A DNA stretch of 39,777 nt. Origin: Plectonema radiosum NIES-515. Its GTDB lineage: Bacteria > Cyanobacteriota > Cyanobacteriia > Cyanobacteriales > Nostocaceae. The translations under genes and the position numbers were made by a program. Each line of letters starts with the position of its first letter. The first letter of the stretch is position 1. Positions 1 through 7,539 of this stretch are shown here, in pieces. Below the pieces are notes generated by a model. It did no database searches. It saw nothing but the letters and a program-made list of their open reading frames with translations, and was not told where the DNA came from. The DNA is taken from assembly GCF_025753815.1 (NCBI RefSeq), contig NZ_JAOWRF010000232.1, positions 1 to 39,777 of the forward strand. Direction: 5' to 3'.

Positions 1-1
1 A

Positions 2-94
2 GCTAGAAAAGTAGCGATAAAGCTGGGATTAAATCTTGGTGGAATCAGTAGAGGCGCTTTGATATCGCCGTTAAGATCGTTAATCTGGTCTTAA
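2..94 (+). pseudogene. C-terminal end of an unidentified ORF, possibly a transposase
   Basis: An open frame enters from the left edge and stops at the TAA at 92-94, giving about 30 residues that end in SPLRSLIWS. It cannot be identified from this tail alone. A hairpin resembling the right end of IS200/IS605 elements follows directly, which suggests the end of a TnpB/OrfB-type gene. That is an inference from position only. It could also be a chance open frame. Confidence 0.25.
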
Positions 95-126
95 GAATCC
101 CCGTGCGTTCACGCCGGGGAGTGTCA
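92..126 (+). mobile_element. Candidate right end of an IS200/IS605-type element
   Basis: An imperfect hairpin lies at 98-120: TCCCCGTG pairs with CAC and GGGGA across a 3-nt bulge, with loop CGTT. It follows a stop codon directly and ends in GAGTGTCAA. Bulged, subterminal hairpins just after tnpB are characteristic of IS200/IS605 ends, and this general shape is familiar from cyanobacterial genomes. The rest of the element would lie outside the window, so the call rests on the hairpin shape and the adjacent stop. Confidence 0.4.
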
Positions 127-170
127 AAAACAACCTTTAACCGAACCGTATTGCCCCCACTTTCCACTTC

Positions 171-965
171 CTAATAGTTTTTGTTGACAGCGATGAAGTT
201 AAATGCTTTAAATGGGTAATGCAAAGCGTTGTCAAATTGGTCAAAGTCTAAGGGTAGGCGATCGCTCAGAAAATCTTTGAGCAAAAATATGGAGTAAGAA
301 TGCTTTTGAGTCAAAAATTCAAATACTTCAATCGGTTTCAAACCAAAGGAAGATAATCCTGGTTGAGTACACTCAAATAATAGCACAGGACGATAACGTT
401 GCAATGTTGATTCTGCACCGCGAAGTACAGCTAACTCGCCACCTTCAACATCAAGTTTGATAAAATCAACGCGGTGGTCAGCAGGCAAAATTGTATCCAA
501 CATCTCACTTTTGACCGTGAGTTCTTGTAGAGTACTATTTTTCATTTCGCGGCGATGCAATCCGCTATAGGCTGATTGAGTAGTATTGAAATAAAAAGTT
601 ACTTCCCCCGGTGTATCAGTTAATGCTAACTCTTTTACCTCAACTTCGGGAAACTTTTGTTTCAACCAATCTGCTTTATAAGGTAATGGCTCAATCGCTA
701 TGTGATGTCCTAATGGTGCTAGGTTCAGTATGGTACTCAGGGTTGAACCAAGATGACATCCGATATCTATACAGTTGAAAGAATCACCAATTATCCGCTC
801 CATTGCCTTGTCGGTTCTATCTGATTCTTGGTAAATGTCAATCAATTCCGGATACATTATCCGCTGTCTAAATCCGAGAAAATGGCGGATTTTTTTTGTT
901 GGTTTTTCTAAAGGTGTCCGGATAAAAAGGTGCTTGATATATTCGCTAAAAAGTTGTGTTTTCAT
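171..965 (-). CDS. FkbM family SAM-dependent methyltransferase
   Basis: Predicted FkbM-type methyltransferase that would O-methylate a sugar hydroxyl, probably decorating the polysaccharide made by this island. The SAM-binding motif I is visible as CIDIGCHLGS, and the family signature FIKLDVEGGELAVLRGA sits in the C-terminal half, so the protein is about the usual length (264 residues from the ATG at 963-965). The frame stays open to a TTG at 1008-1010, but the ATG reading MKTQLFSEYI is the more likely start; no clear Shine-Dalgarno is seen for either. It is the last gene of the minus-strand exopolysaccharide island, separated from wzx by a 590-bp spacer with a decayed TPR gene, so it may have its own promoter. 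The substrate is unknown. Confidence 0.85.
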   Translation of the reverse strand: MKTQLFSEYIKHLFIRTPLEKPTKKIRHFLGFRQRIMYPELIDIYQESDRTDKAMERIIGDSFNCIDIGCHLGSTLSTILNLAPLGHHIAIEPLPYKADWLKQKFPEVEVKELALTDTPGEVTFYFNTTQSAYSGLHRREMKNSTLQELTVKSEMLDTILPADHRVDFIKLDVEGGELAVLRGAESTLQRYRPVLLFECTQPGLSSFGLKPIEVFEFLTQKHSYSIFLLKDFLSDRLPLDFDQFDNALHYPFKAFNFIAVNKNY

Positions 966-1146
966 GGCGAATGAAGTTATAAAAAATACATTTTTATTAT
1001 AGCGATTCAAGCACGTATCCGGTAAAATTTATAACTATGTCCGAAGGCAACAGAGCGTTCGCGGTATCTCATAGAGAAGCGAAGTAAAGCAATCACAAAG
1101 GTTTTGAGTGTTTTACATTTGGTTACATAGTTAGTTTTATTTGTGC

Positions 1147-1440
1147 CTACCTACTTAAAGCTTCATGACTAGGCTTGAGAAACTGTAAAAAATCACCAAT
1201 CGCTTTCTAAGTATTCACTTCACCTAAGCGATCGCCAATATCGCGGTAGAATTATAGTGACTGTTGATCACAATCCTCAGCTTGTGTGACATCATCTTTA
1301 AGTTCAAAATAGAGATTCTCCAATTTTTCCAAACTCCTAGCCAAATCAGCCTTGAACTCTAACTTTTTTTTGCAACGCAATAGGGTTTTTATCTGCTTCA
1401 ATCGCTAATTTGCGATCTTGGGAAGTGCGATCGCTTAATA
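1147..1440 (-). pseudogene. Decayed TPR-repeat gene fragment
   Basis: The minus strand between wzx and the first FkbM gene encodes recognisable TPR-like sequence interrupted by stops. One frame reads ADLARSLEKLENLYFELKDD, then a TPR-like repeat ending FYRDIGDRLGEVNT, then KAIGDFLQFLKPSHEALSR, with in-frame stops after QQSL and after GEVNT. Upstream, in another frame, it reads LAIEADKNPIALQKK, and the two parts join across a run of eight A. The 'IGDRLGE' phrase is typical of cyanobacterial TPR arrays, including TPR-CHAT proteins. No start is preserved. Two stops and a homopolymer frameshift make this a dead remnant rather than a gene. Confidence 0.55.
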
Positions 1441-1597
1441 CCGTTGGTGTTAAGCCCGAAATCCTCCTAGAGAAGTAGCACTTGGTAGTCTATACATACG
1501 TAGCATTTTTCACACCAACTGTATTAGGCGATCGCTCAGAAAATCATCGAGAACCAGCAGAAATATATCTATTTATGATATACAATATCTAAAATAT

Positions 1598-2929
1598 TTA
1601 ATTAATTGGGAACCCAAATCCCAACAAATTGCGAATTATGAGAAAGAGCGCAAGTACTACGAGAAAAAAAGCTGTACTTTGAATATCTTGAACTATGCAA
1701 GAGAGTTTTTCTCGCCAAAGTCCATAAAGGTTAACTAGATATAAAGGCAAATCGCTGAATGCGATAACTATAATTGCTCCCAAAATGCCAAAGCGGAAAA
1801 ATGCTAAAGGCAATCCGACACTAATCATTACAAACCGAGCCAAATTGCTTTGTGCCGCATACAACGGTTTTCCAATTGCTAATAAAGCAGGGCTGATAGT
1901 ATAAAACAAGAGTGAAAACCAAATACCGCTGCACAAAATCGGCATCATCCAGACAGCATCAGCATACCTTTTGTCATAAAGTACGGCGATAATTAAATCG
2001 CCAACAGCCACGAGTGCAGCAAGTAAAACAGCAAACCCCATCAGCATCAGCCTACGTTTGGGGAGAATCTTAGCTCGCAGACTAGACCTAGCCAAGTCAG
2101 CTTGGTTAGAAATTGTGGGAAAAATGACTTTATAGCTAAGTTGTTTAATAATTTCTCGTGGTATACTCGCTAGGGTATAAGCTACGGTATAAATACCTAA
2201 AAATTGAAATGATAGTAGCTTACCCAAAATTAGACGGTCAGCTTGCTCTGCTAAGAACATTAGCGCTGAGGCAATAAACATCCATCTACCAAAAGATAGA
2301 ATTTCTTGAACGGCATCGCGATCCCACCCAAAGCGATTGGAATACCCGCGTATTAACCAAGTGCTTCCTACCATTTTGTATATTGCTGATATCACTGCGG
2401 TAGTAGCGATAAAAAATAAATTTCGACTAAGCCAAGCCATGATAATCAAAGTAGACTGAGCAAATACATTTAACAATATTTCATATACAGTTAACTTACC
2501 CAGATCCATCCGGCGATGGAGAGTATGTATGCTAGTGGAGGTGAAGCCATCGAAGACTGAGTACAGTCCAATGATGGGAATTAACCACAGCAGGCGATCG
2601 TCGTTGTAGAACTTTGCAACGGGAAAGGTAATTAGCAAGCAAAAAATCCAGACCAACAAGCCACGAATTGCTTGCAATGTCCAAGCGGTATTTAGAAAAG
2701 CAGGCTCATCTCCTCGCTTACTGTTGATTATACTTTGAGCAATACCAAGGTCTGAGAAAAGTTCCAGACCAATTCTTAAGGTATGAACCACAGTTATCAG
2801 ACCAAAATACTCTGGTATTAGCAAGCGAGTCAGAATTAGGTTGCTGGCAAACCGGATGACTTGAGCAGTTCCGTAATTTAAAATTGTCCAGATAGTACCA
2901 CGAATAGCAAGCTTTTTCAGAGATATCAT
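1598..2929 (-). CDS. Wzx-type lipid-linked oligosaccharide flippase
   Basis: Polytopic inner-membrane protein of the MOP/PST superfamily (443 residues), predicted to flip undecaprenyl-linked repeat units to the periplasmic face for polymerisation. It starts MISLKKLAIRGTIWTILNYG, the usual amphipathic start of polysaccharide flippases (compare WcaJ-linked WzxC-like proteins). About 12 hydrophobic segments follow, with the typical loop ILTRLLIPEYFGLITVVHT after the first helix and AEQADRLILGKLL in the middle. It ends the block containing GT4 and FkbM. A shorter decayed copy of codons around 277-323 lies at 7231-7371. The Wzx role fits the nearby Wzy and Wzc genes; the repeat unit it carries is unknown. 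Confidence 0.88.
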   Translation of the reverse strand: MISLKKLAIRGTIWTILNYGTAQVIRFASNLILTRLLIPEYFGLITVVHTLRIGLELFSDLGIAQSIINSKRGDEPAFLNTAWTLQAIRGLLVWIFCLLITFPVAKFYNDDRLLWLIPIIGLYSVFDGFTSTSIHTLHRRMDLGKLTVYEILLNVFAQSTLIIMAWLSRNLFFIATTAVISAIYKMVGSTWLIRGYSNRFGWDRDAVQEILSFGRWMFIASALMFLAEQADRLILGKLLSFQFLGIYTVAYTLASIPREIIKQLSYKVIFPTISNQADLARSSLRAKILPKRRLMLMGFAVLLAALVAVGDLIIAVLYDKRYADAVWMMPILCSGIWFSLLFYTISPALLAIGKPLYAAQSNLARFVMISVGLPLAFFRFGILGAIIVIAFSDLPLYLVNLYGLWREKLSCIVQDIQSTAFFLVVLALFLIIRNLLGFGFPIN

Positions 2930-3042
2930 AAACGCTTTAAAGAATAGGTAAGCTATTTAACTGAGATTTGACTGAGATTCAACTTAGTTCCAACAAGCTC
3001 ACCTGTAGTTAATGGTTATATTTTGGCTCTGTGAGAATTTTG

Positions 3043-3155
3043 TTAGCTATATCGGAATAGATTCGCTAATTTGCTTGCTTGTTATGCAACTTTATAAAGC
3101 GCTTTCAAGTATGCAGCACCGACTTTACCTATCTGCTCCAAATTCTCTGTTGGGA
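3043..3155 (-). pseudogene. C-terminal fragment of a GT4 glycosyltransferase
   Basis: This stretch is a diverged copy of the 3' end of the GT4 gene at 4283-5536. The copy reads PTENLEQIGKVGAAYLKAL, then a stop, then QASKLANLFRYS; the intact gene reads PTENLERMGKAGIVSVQAM and then QEASKLANLFRYS. The TAA replaces the GAA codon of the intact gene. At DNA level about 110 bp align with the region around 4331-4450. The homology ends abruptly at 3155, although the frame stays open to 3276 with an unrelated hydrophobic sequence. It is a remnant of a second GT4 gene, not a functional small protein. Confidence 0.75.
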
Positions 3156-3304
3156 GACCTTTCTTGGCTCGAGGCAAAAGGTGATTAAATAAAGTCGAGC
3201 TAAGGAACTTGCCAATAAATAAAATCCCAACCGTCAAACTCAGATCCGCAACACCCAACAGATAATTCAAATACACGTCGCTTGATTTTATTTGTTTGGA
3301 TCTC

Positions 3305-4234
3305 CTAAAAACTATATTTATGTTGTTCGATCATTTTCGCCAATTTATGAGGGTTGATCTGCCTCGGTGGTTTCAGCCCATCTGGTATGCGAATCGCCAC
3401 AAGGTCGTGATAGAACTTCATCTGTTCAAAGGATTCGATCTGCTGGATTTGTTTTTTGAACACCAGCCGACGAAGCCCGTATAGCGACAACCCAGACGCT
3501 TGTACAAAATCCCAAAGTTCTTTTTGGTTGTGGGCTGCCTCAAAGATTAAAAAGCGTAGGTTTGGTTGTTTGAGCAGCCAAGGCATTAGGTAAGGTTCAG
3601 CACCTTCGACATCTATTTTGACACCGAAGGGATTGTCGCCAATCAGTGGGGGAATATATGTAGCAATGTTGCGAACGGTAACTATTTGAGAATCCCAGTT
3701 GTTTCGGTCGGTTGACTCAATTAAGGTAGCCATACCGGAGTGGTCTGTAGGACGTGCTATTTTCATTTCACTGTCGCAATCCATCAGCGCGACACGGTGT
3801 AACTGAACGTTGGTGAGTCCTGCTTGTGCGATCGCCGCTGACACACGCTGGCAGAGTTGCTCTTGGGGTTCAAATAGGTGAACTTGTCCTGTTGAACCTA
3901 CTCTATGCGCTGCCAACAGCCCTATCGACGAGTAATTTGCCCCAATATCTAGAAAGCGATCGCCTGGACAAAGCAGTGCCTGAGCCGTCGTCTGCACTTT
4001 GGGATCGTTTGTGCCGAACAGATACAGGACGCGACCATCATAGTCGTGAGGGTCAACCTCAATACATACGCCATTACGCATCCTAGCAGAGATCAAACCA
4101 TTACACTGTGCAAATTGACTATGTGTCAGTGAGTTGAACGAAAGTTTTGTCAGTCCACCAGCTAGAGGCAGATAATGCAATAGCCTGCTATAAATCTGCA
4201 TAATAATTGGCGGTTTAGAGTATTTACTTACCAT
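3305..4234 (-). CDS. FkbM family SAM-dependent methyltransferase
   Basis: Second FkbM-type methyltransferase of the island (309 residues), predicted to methylate a sugar hydroxyl of the growing polysaccharide. Motif I is FLDIGANYSSIGLLAAH, the acidic loop is VHLFEPQEQ, and the family signature is VKIDVEGAEPYLMPWLLKQ. The start at 4232-4234 is firm: AAGGAG at 4241-4246 lies six bases upstream. It follows the GT4 gene by 48 bp on the same strand, so the two are probably cotranscribed, the transferase adding a sugar and this enzyme modifying it or the next one. It is only distantly similar to the FkbM protein at the left end, so they are not a recent duplication. Substrate position is unknown. 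Confidence 0.88.
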   Translation of the reverse strand: MVSKYSKPPIIMQIYSRLLHYLPLAGGLTKLSFNSLTHSQFAQCNGLISARMRNGVCIEVDPHDYDGRVLYLFGTNDPKVQTTAQALLCPGDRFLDIGANYSSIGLLAAHRVGSTGQVHLFEPQEQLCQRVSAAIAQAGLTNVQLHRVALMDCDSEMKIARPTDHSGMATLIESTDRNNWDSQIVTVRNIATYIPPLIGDNPFGVKIDVEGAEPYLMPWLLKQPNLRFLIFEAAHNQKELWDFVQASGLSLYGLRRLVFKKQIQQIESFEQMKFYHDLVAIRIPDGLKPPRQINPHKLAKMIEQHKYSF

Positions 4235-4240
4235 CTCAAA

Positions 4241-4246
4241 CTCCTT
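4241..4246 (-). promoter_or_regulatory. Shine-Dalgarno of the second FkbM gene
   Basis: AAGGAG read on the minus strand, six bases upstream of the ATG at 4232-4234. It fixes the start of this gene. Confidence 0.75.
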
Positions 4247-4282
4247 GTAACTTGAGTGTTGGCTGAGTTGACGCTTTTCGAT

Positions 4283-5536
4283 TCAATTAGCTTCTCCAAA
4301 AGTCAGAACTTCTTGAATTACTCTAGAATTCTCTTGGCTATATCGAAAGAGATTCGCTAATTTACTTGCTTCTTGTGCAACATTATGCATAGCTTGAACG
4401 GATACAATCCCAGCTTTACCCATTCGTTCCAAATTCTCTGTTGGGAGTTGCAGCACCTCACGCATCACTTCTGTCAAAGCTTCCATCGAACCGGATGGTA
4501 CAAGCCATCCGTTTATACCAGGCTTGACCAGTTCAGGAATGCCAGCAATATAGGTACTAATCACTGGACGTTCCAGTGCCAATGCTTCCATGATGACTAC
4601 AGGTAGCCCTTCTGCAAAACTAGGCAGAATCAAAGCACGAGAATTCATAATATATTTTTGAACCTCAGCACTACTAGCCCAACCAGTAATTTTTACCTGT
4701 TCTGAAAGACCGTACTCTTTGATTAAACTTTCAATTTTCTTTCTCAAAGGACCGTCACCTACTAAAGTCAAATTACACTGCAAACCAACACCTACTAGTT
4801 GACTGACTGCTTCAACCAGCAGCATTTGCCCTTTTTCTTCACAAAGGCGACCAACGCACACCAAGTTTGGCTCGGATGATATCGGTGTTGTGTATGAATT
4901 GAAAAAATCATTGTCTACACCACAACGAATCACATGGATCTTTTTCCACTGTTGGTGGTCGCACCATCGATAAAGCTGGCTTCTAGTAAAGGAGCTAACA
5001 GTTACAACAAACGCGGCTCGATTTATCTTCTCAGTCAGTGCTAAACTTTCAGGTTCATCAAACTCGTATGGACCATGAACCGTAAAGCTGTAGGGTGGTC
5101 CACCCATCCCATGACACAACATCGCGACAGTGGTTGGATTCGTTCCGAAGTGAGCGTGAAGGTGAGTTACCCCTGAGTTACGAAACCAATTTAGCAGCAC
5201 GCAAGCTTCCGCTAAGTAGATAATATGGTAAAAAACTCCCCGCTCTGAAGCCCAACCAACTTTGACAGCCAACCATAGACCTAAGAGCCAAGGAATTGGT
5301 CTTTTGATCGCAACACTCAATAAGTTAAACAGCAAACCTAAAATGCCTACACCTAAAACTACCTGAGTCTTCTCAAATTCTAATTTGTCTTCTGGATCAA
5401 CTAATAGTTCAGATTCACACTCTCGGATCGAGAAGCGTGCTACCAAAAGACCACAAGCTTCAAGTGCAGCAATTTCACGCCGGATAAAGCTGTGGCTGAC
5501 TTTTGGGTATTTATTGACTAGATACGCAATTTTCAT
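4283..5536 (-). CDS. GT4 family glycosyltransferase (colanic acid/WcaL-like)
   Basis: GT-B fold retaining glycosyltransferase of 417 residues, expected to add a sugar from a nucleotide-sugar to the lipid-linked repeat unit at the cytoplasmic face. The N-terminal domain begins MKIAYLVNKYPKVSHSFIRR, typical of the WcaL/HepE-like subgroup, and contains HLHAHFGTNPTTVAMLCH. The C-terminal Rossmann domain has VCVGRLCEEKGQ and the donor-binding E-x7-E region EGLPVVIMEALALERPVIS. The start is supported by GAGG a few bases upstream. It precedes the FkbM gene by 48 bp. A broken copy of its 3' end lies at 3043-3155, so the locus once carried two related genes. Linkage and donor cannot be inferred. Confidence 0.9.
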   Translation of the reverse strand: MKIAYLVNKYPKVSHSFIRREIAALEACGLLVARFSIRECESELLVDPEDKLEFEKTQVVLGVGILGLLFNLLSVAIKRPIPWLLGLWLAVKVGWASERGVFYHIIYLAEACVLLNWFRNSGVTHLHAHFGTNPTTVAMLCHGMGGPPYSFTVHGPYEFDEPESLALTEKINRAAFVVTVSSFTRSQLYRWCDHQQWKKIHVIRCGVDNDFFNSYTTPISSEPNLVCVGRLCEEKGQMLLVEAVSQLVGVGLQCNLTLVGDGPLRKKIESLIKEYGLSEQVKITGWASSAEVQKYIMNSRALILPSFAEGLPVVIMEALALERPVISTYIAGIPELVKPGINGWLVPSGSMEALTEVMREVLQLPTENLERMGKAGIVSVQAMHNVAQEASKLANLFRYSQENSRVIQEVLTFGEAN

Positions 5537-5582
5537 CTTGACCTCGGATGCACTGCAAGAGTCTCACACTCAGTAAGATCCC

Positions 5583-5667
5583 TCCAGAAGATAGATAAAT
5601 TGTCGCCAGCCGTAAAAAGTTATCAGCCGATATTAAAAGCTGTTCTGGCATTAGTAAAATTTGCTTT
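5583..5667 (-). pseudogene. Internal fragment of the GT2 gene at 7540-8454
   Basis: Eighty-five bases match 7858-7942, inside the intact GT2 gene, with three mismatches by eye. Both flanks are unrelated and the fragment has no start or stop of its own. The small number of differences suggests a recent duplication or gene-conversion event compared with the more decayed GT4 and wzx fragments nearby. Confidence 0.8.
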
Positions 5668-5740
5668 GTGAAGGTTCACTAAGTTCACTGATGCCCTGCG
5701 AAAATGATTTTACCATTACGAGGCGCATCTAGTATACTAA

Positions 5741-6607
5741 TTATTTTTTTTGAAACAAAACTTCAATACCGTCAACCACCAAATCATCAAAACAGTCGGT
5801 CTTGCTCTTAAAACAAGAAGGATACCTAACAATCATATCCAAGTGAAATGGATTGACATTTTCCTTGTACTTAAGTATCGATAGCTGACTAGAAAACTTT
5901 TTCCAGAGTTCTCGATAAGCTTGACATGACCAGCCATTGCAATACCAAAGATGTTGTGCTTCAACCACACTTCTAATCATGTCTGGTGGAAATAACATTT
6001 GACAGTAAGGAATAGCAAGCTCTAGCCAGGAATGGAGTCCCCAGGGTGACATATACAAAGGATTAAAATATAAGTAGATGTGTCCTCCTTTTTTGACAAC
6101 ACGCATAGCTTCCTTCAAAGCTTCCTCAGGGTTGTCCATATGCTCAAAGGCATTGAAAGAAAAAACGCAGTCAAAACTCTCATCTTCAAAAGTCAGATTG
6201 CTAGCATCCATCTGAGAAAAATTGACACCTGCATTTTTGGCAACTTCGCTGAAATTATCTGAATCAATGTCAATTCCAATAGTATTGTGTCCTTTCAATT
6301 TGAGCGCATAACTTACCATGCCATGCTGACACCCTAGTTCTAGGATGTTCAACGTATTGTTATTTTGACCGAGGGAGCTTAAAACTTTATTGGCACTAGT
6401 ATGATCTGGAGTTGTAAAAAGTGCTTCGCTATCTTGTTCATACTTTTCCCATGTGATTTTAACTGGATATTGCTCTTTCAAGCGCTCCAGTTCTTTAAAG
6501 TCAAGCCATTCCGGTGTAGTTGCTGCCTTTTTAAATGCAGATACTGCTTTGCCGCGAAGAAGTTTTAGGAGTAAAGTTTTGGTGCGAAATTTAAATTCTT
6601 TCAGCAT
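5741..6607 (-). CDS. Class I SAM-dependent methyltransferase (Methyltransf_11-like)
   Basis: 288-residue Rossmann-fold methyltransferase. Motif I is ILELGCQHGMVSYALK, the acidic residue after strand 2 is in IGIDIDSDNF, and motif IV is SFDCVFSFNAFEHM, followed by RVVKKGGHIYLYFNP. This pattern is of the UbiE/Methyltransf_11 kind often found in polysaccharide clusters, where such enzymes methylate sugars or act on the lipid-linked intermediate. It stands between the GT4 gene (with a GT2 fragment in the spacer) and a deleted acyltransferase gene. The N-terminal 90 residues are charged and unassigned. The substrate is unknown. Confidence 0.85.
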   Translation of the reverse strand: MLKEFKFRTKTLLLKLLRGKAVSAFKKAATTPEWLDFKELERLKEQYPVKITWEKYEQDSEALFTTPDHTSANKVLSSLGQNNNTLNILELGCQHGMVSYALKLKGHNTIGIDIDSDNFSEVAKNAGVNFSQMDASNLTFEDESFDCVFSFNAFEHMDNPEEALKEAMRVVKKGGHIYLYFNPLYMSPWGLHSWLELAIPYCQMLFPPDMIRSVVEAQHLWYCNGWSCQAYRELWKKFSSQLSILKYKENVNPFHLDMIVRYPSCFKSKTDCFDDLVVDGIEVLFQKK

Positions 6608-6656
6608 GGTAACGATGTTTAATACTAGTTATTTGTTCAAGTAAATGCACCTAAAA

Positions 6657-7138
6657 TTATTTAGGATGTCCCATATCTATCTCTAATCGTTTTTTCAAAG
6701 AGCGGAGTGTAAACATGTATGAAAATTTGAGTCTTGAATCAATCAAACTGAGGACAATGGGTGTATAAATACCAATGGCGGTTCCTACTAAAAAATGCAT
6801 GAAAGGTTCTGTAAAACCGAAGATTTTTTGCAGCGCGATGCGAAAAAAAGATGCAGTAATAATATGAGCAAAAAAAAATTCTAAGGAAAATATTCCCCTA
6901 AACCTGAGATAAAAAAGAATAAAGGCATGTGAAAGCCATAAATCCAGCGATCGACAAACAACAGCAGTTTAGACTCCTCCAAGATGGAACTGTTCACCAG
7001 ACCCCGGAGGATGTGTCCAACCACAACCAAAAATATCCCGATTCCTTTGGCATAATCGACCCAGTGGAGTCGCTCCCGCATTAACGGATAATCGAGCTTT
7101 TTTGGTGTAGACACTGAATTGGCAGATGTTTCTTTCAT
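6657..7138 (-). pseudogene. Acyltransferase-3 family gene with internal deletion
   Basis: The 5' part encodes the classic start of an acyltransferase-3 (OafA/WcaH-like O-acetyltransferase) protein: RLHWVDYAKGIGIFLVVVGH (with the family's essential-type His) and then GFHMPLFFFISG. Directly after FISGL the frame runs into a stop. In the next frame the sequence continues as a hydrophobic C-terminus, FRGIFSLEFFFAHIITASFF through MHFLVGTAIGIYTPIVLSLI, to a TAA at 6657-6659. A normal protein has about 330-380 residues; only about 70 N-terminal and 80 C-terminal residues remain, so the middle membrane segments are deleted and the join is out of frame. The likely original start is the ATG at 7136-7138. 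The strain has probably lost an O-acetylation of its polysaccharide. Confidence 0.8.
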
Positions 7139-7230
7139 GTATCTATTAATGAAATGCTCTAAAATATTACCTGAATTGGAAGAGCAAACCCTAATGAATT
7201 CCGAACGATCAAAAGTAGAGCGAGTACTCA

Positions 7231-7371
7231 AGCATACCTTTTCTCATAAAGTACGGCGATAACTAAATTGCCAACAGTCACTCTTCACAGTTCTTAAAAT
7301 CGCAAAACCCGTCAATATTAGCCGACGTTCAAAAGGAAAATCCTGGATCGCAGACTTGAGCATGGCAAATC
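7231..7371 (-). pseudogene. Decayed fragment of a wzx flippase gene
   Basis: About 140 bp resemble 1961-2100 inside the intact wzx gene. The copy encodes ERRLILTGFAIL in one frame and VTVGNLVIAVLYEKRYA in another, matching KRRLMLMGFAVL and VAVGDLIIAVLYDKRYA of the intact flippase, so a frameshift separates the halves. It abuts the upstream side of the broken acyltransferase gene. More mismatches than in the GT2 fragment point to an older event. Confidence 0.75.
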
Positions 7372-7539
7372 AAGGGTGAATGTTTAAGCAGGTGTCTAAA
7401 CTTATGTTTGATAAACTCCCGATGTAAGGATAATATTTTTTCAACATCAAATCATTTTTTTTGAGGTTAATCTTTAGATGCGCTGGGACTTTTTAAAGTT
7501 ACTGGATTTTATTTCCAAGTCCTGATTAGCAGAACAACT
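7372..7539. other. Spacer with no recognised feature
   Basis: AT-rich spacer between the wzx fragment and the end of the GT2 gene. No coding frame, hairpin or repeat was seen. Together with the wzx fragment it makes the 308-bp gap between genes. Confidence 0.5.

Noticed and set aside
3082-3276. 64-codon minus-strand frame as a small protein gene
   Set aside because: Its C-terminal third is a truncated copy of the GT4 3' end, with a stop in the conserved part, so it is a pseudogene remnant.
3826-4086. 86-codon plus-strand frame opposite the FkbM gene
   Set aside because: It lies wholly inside a well-supported FkbM gene on the other strand and has no features of its own.
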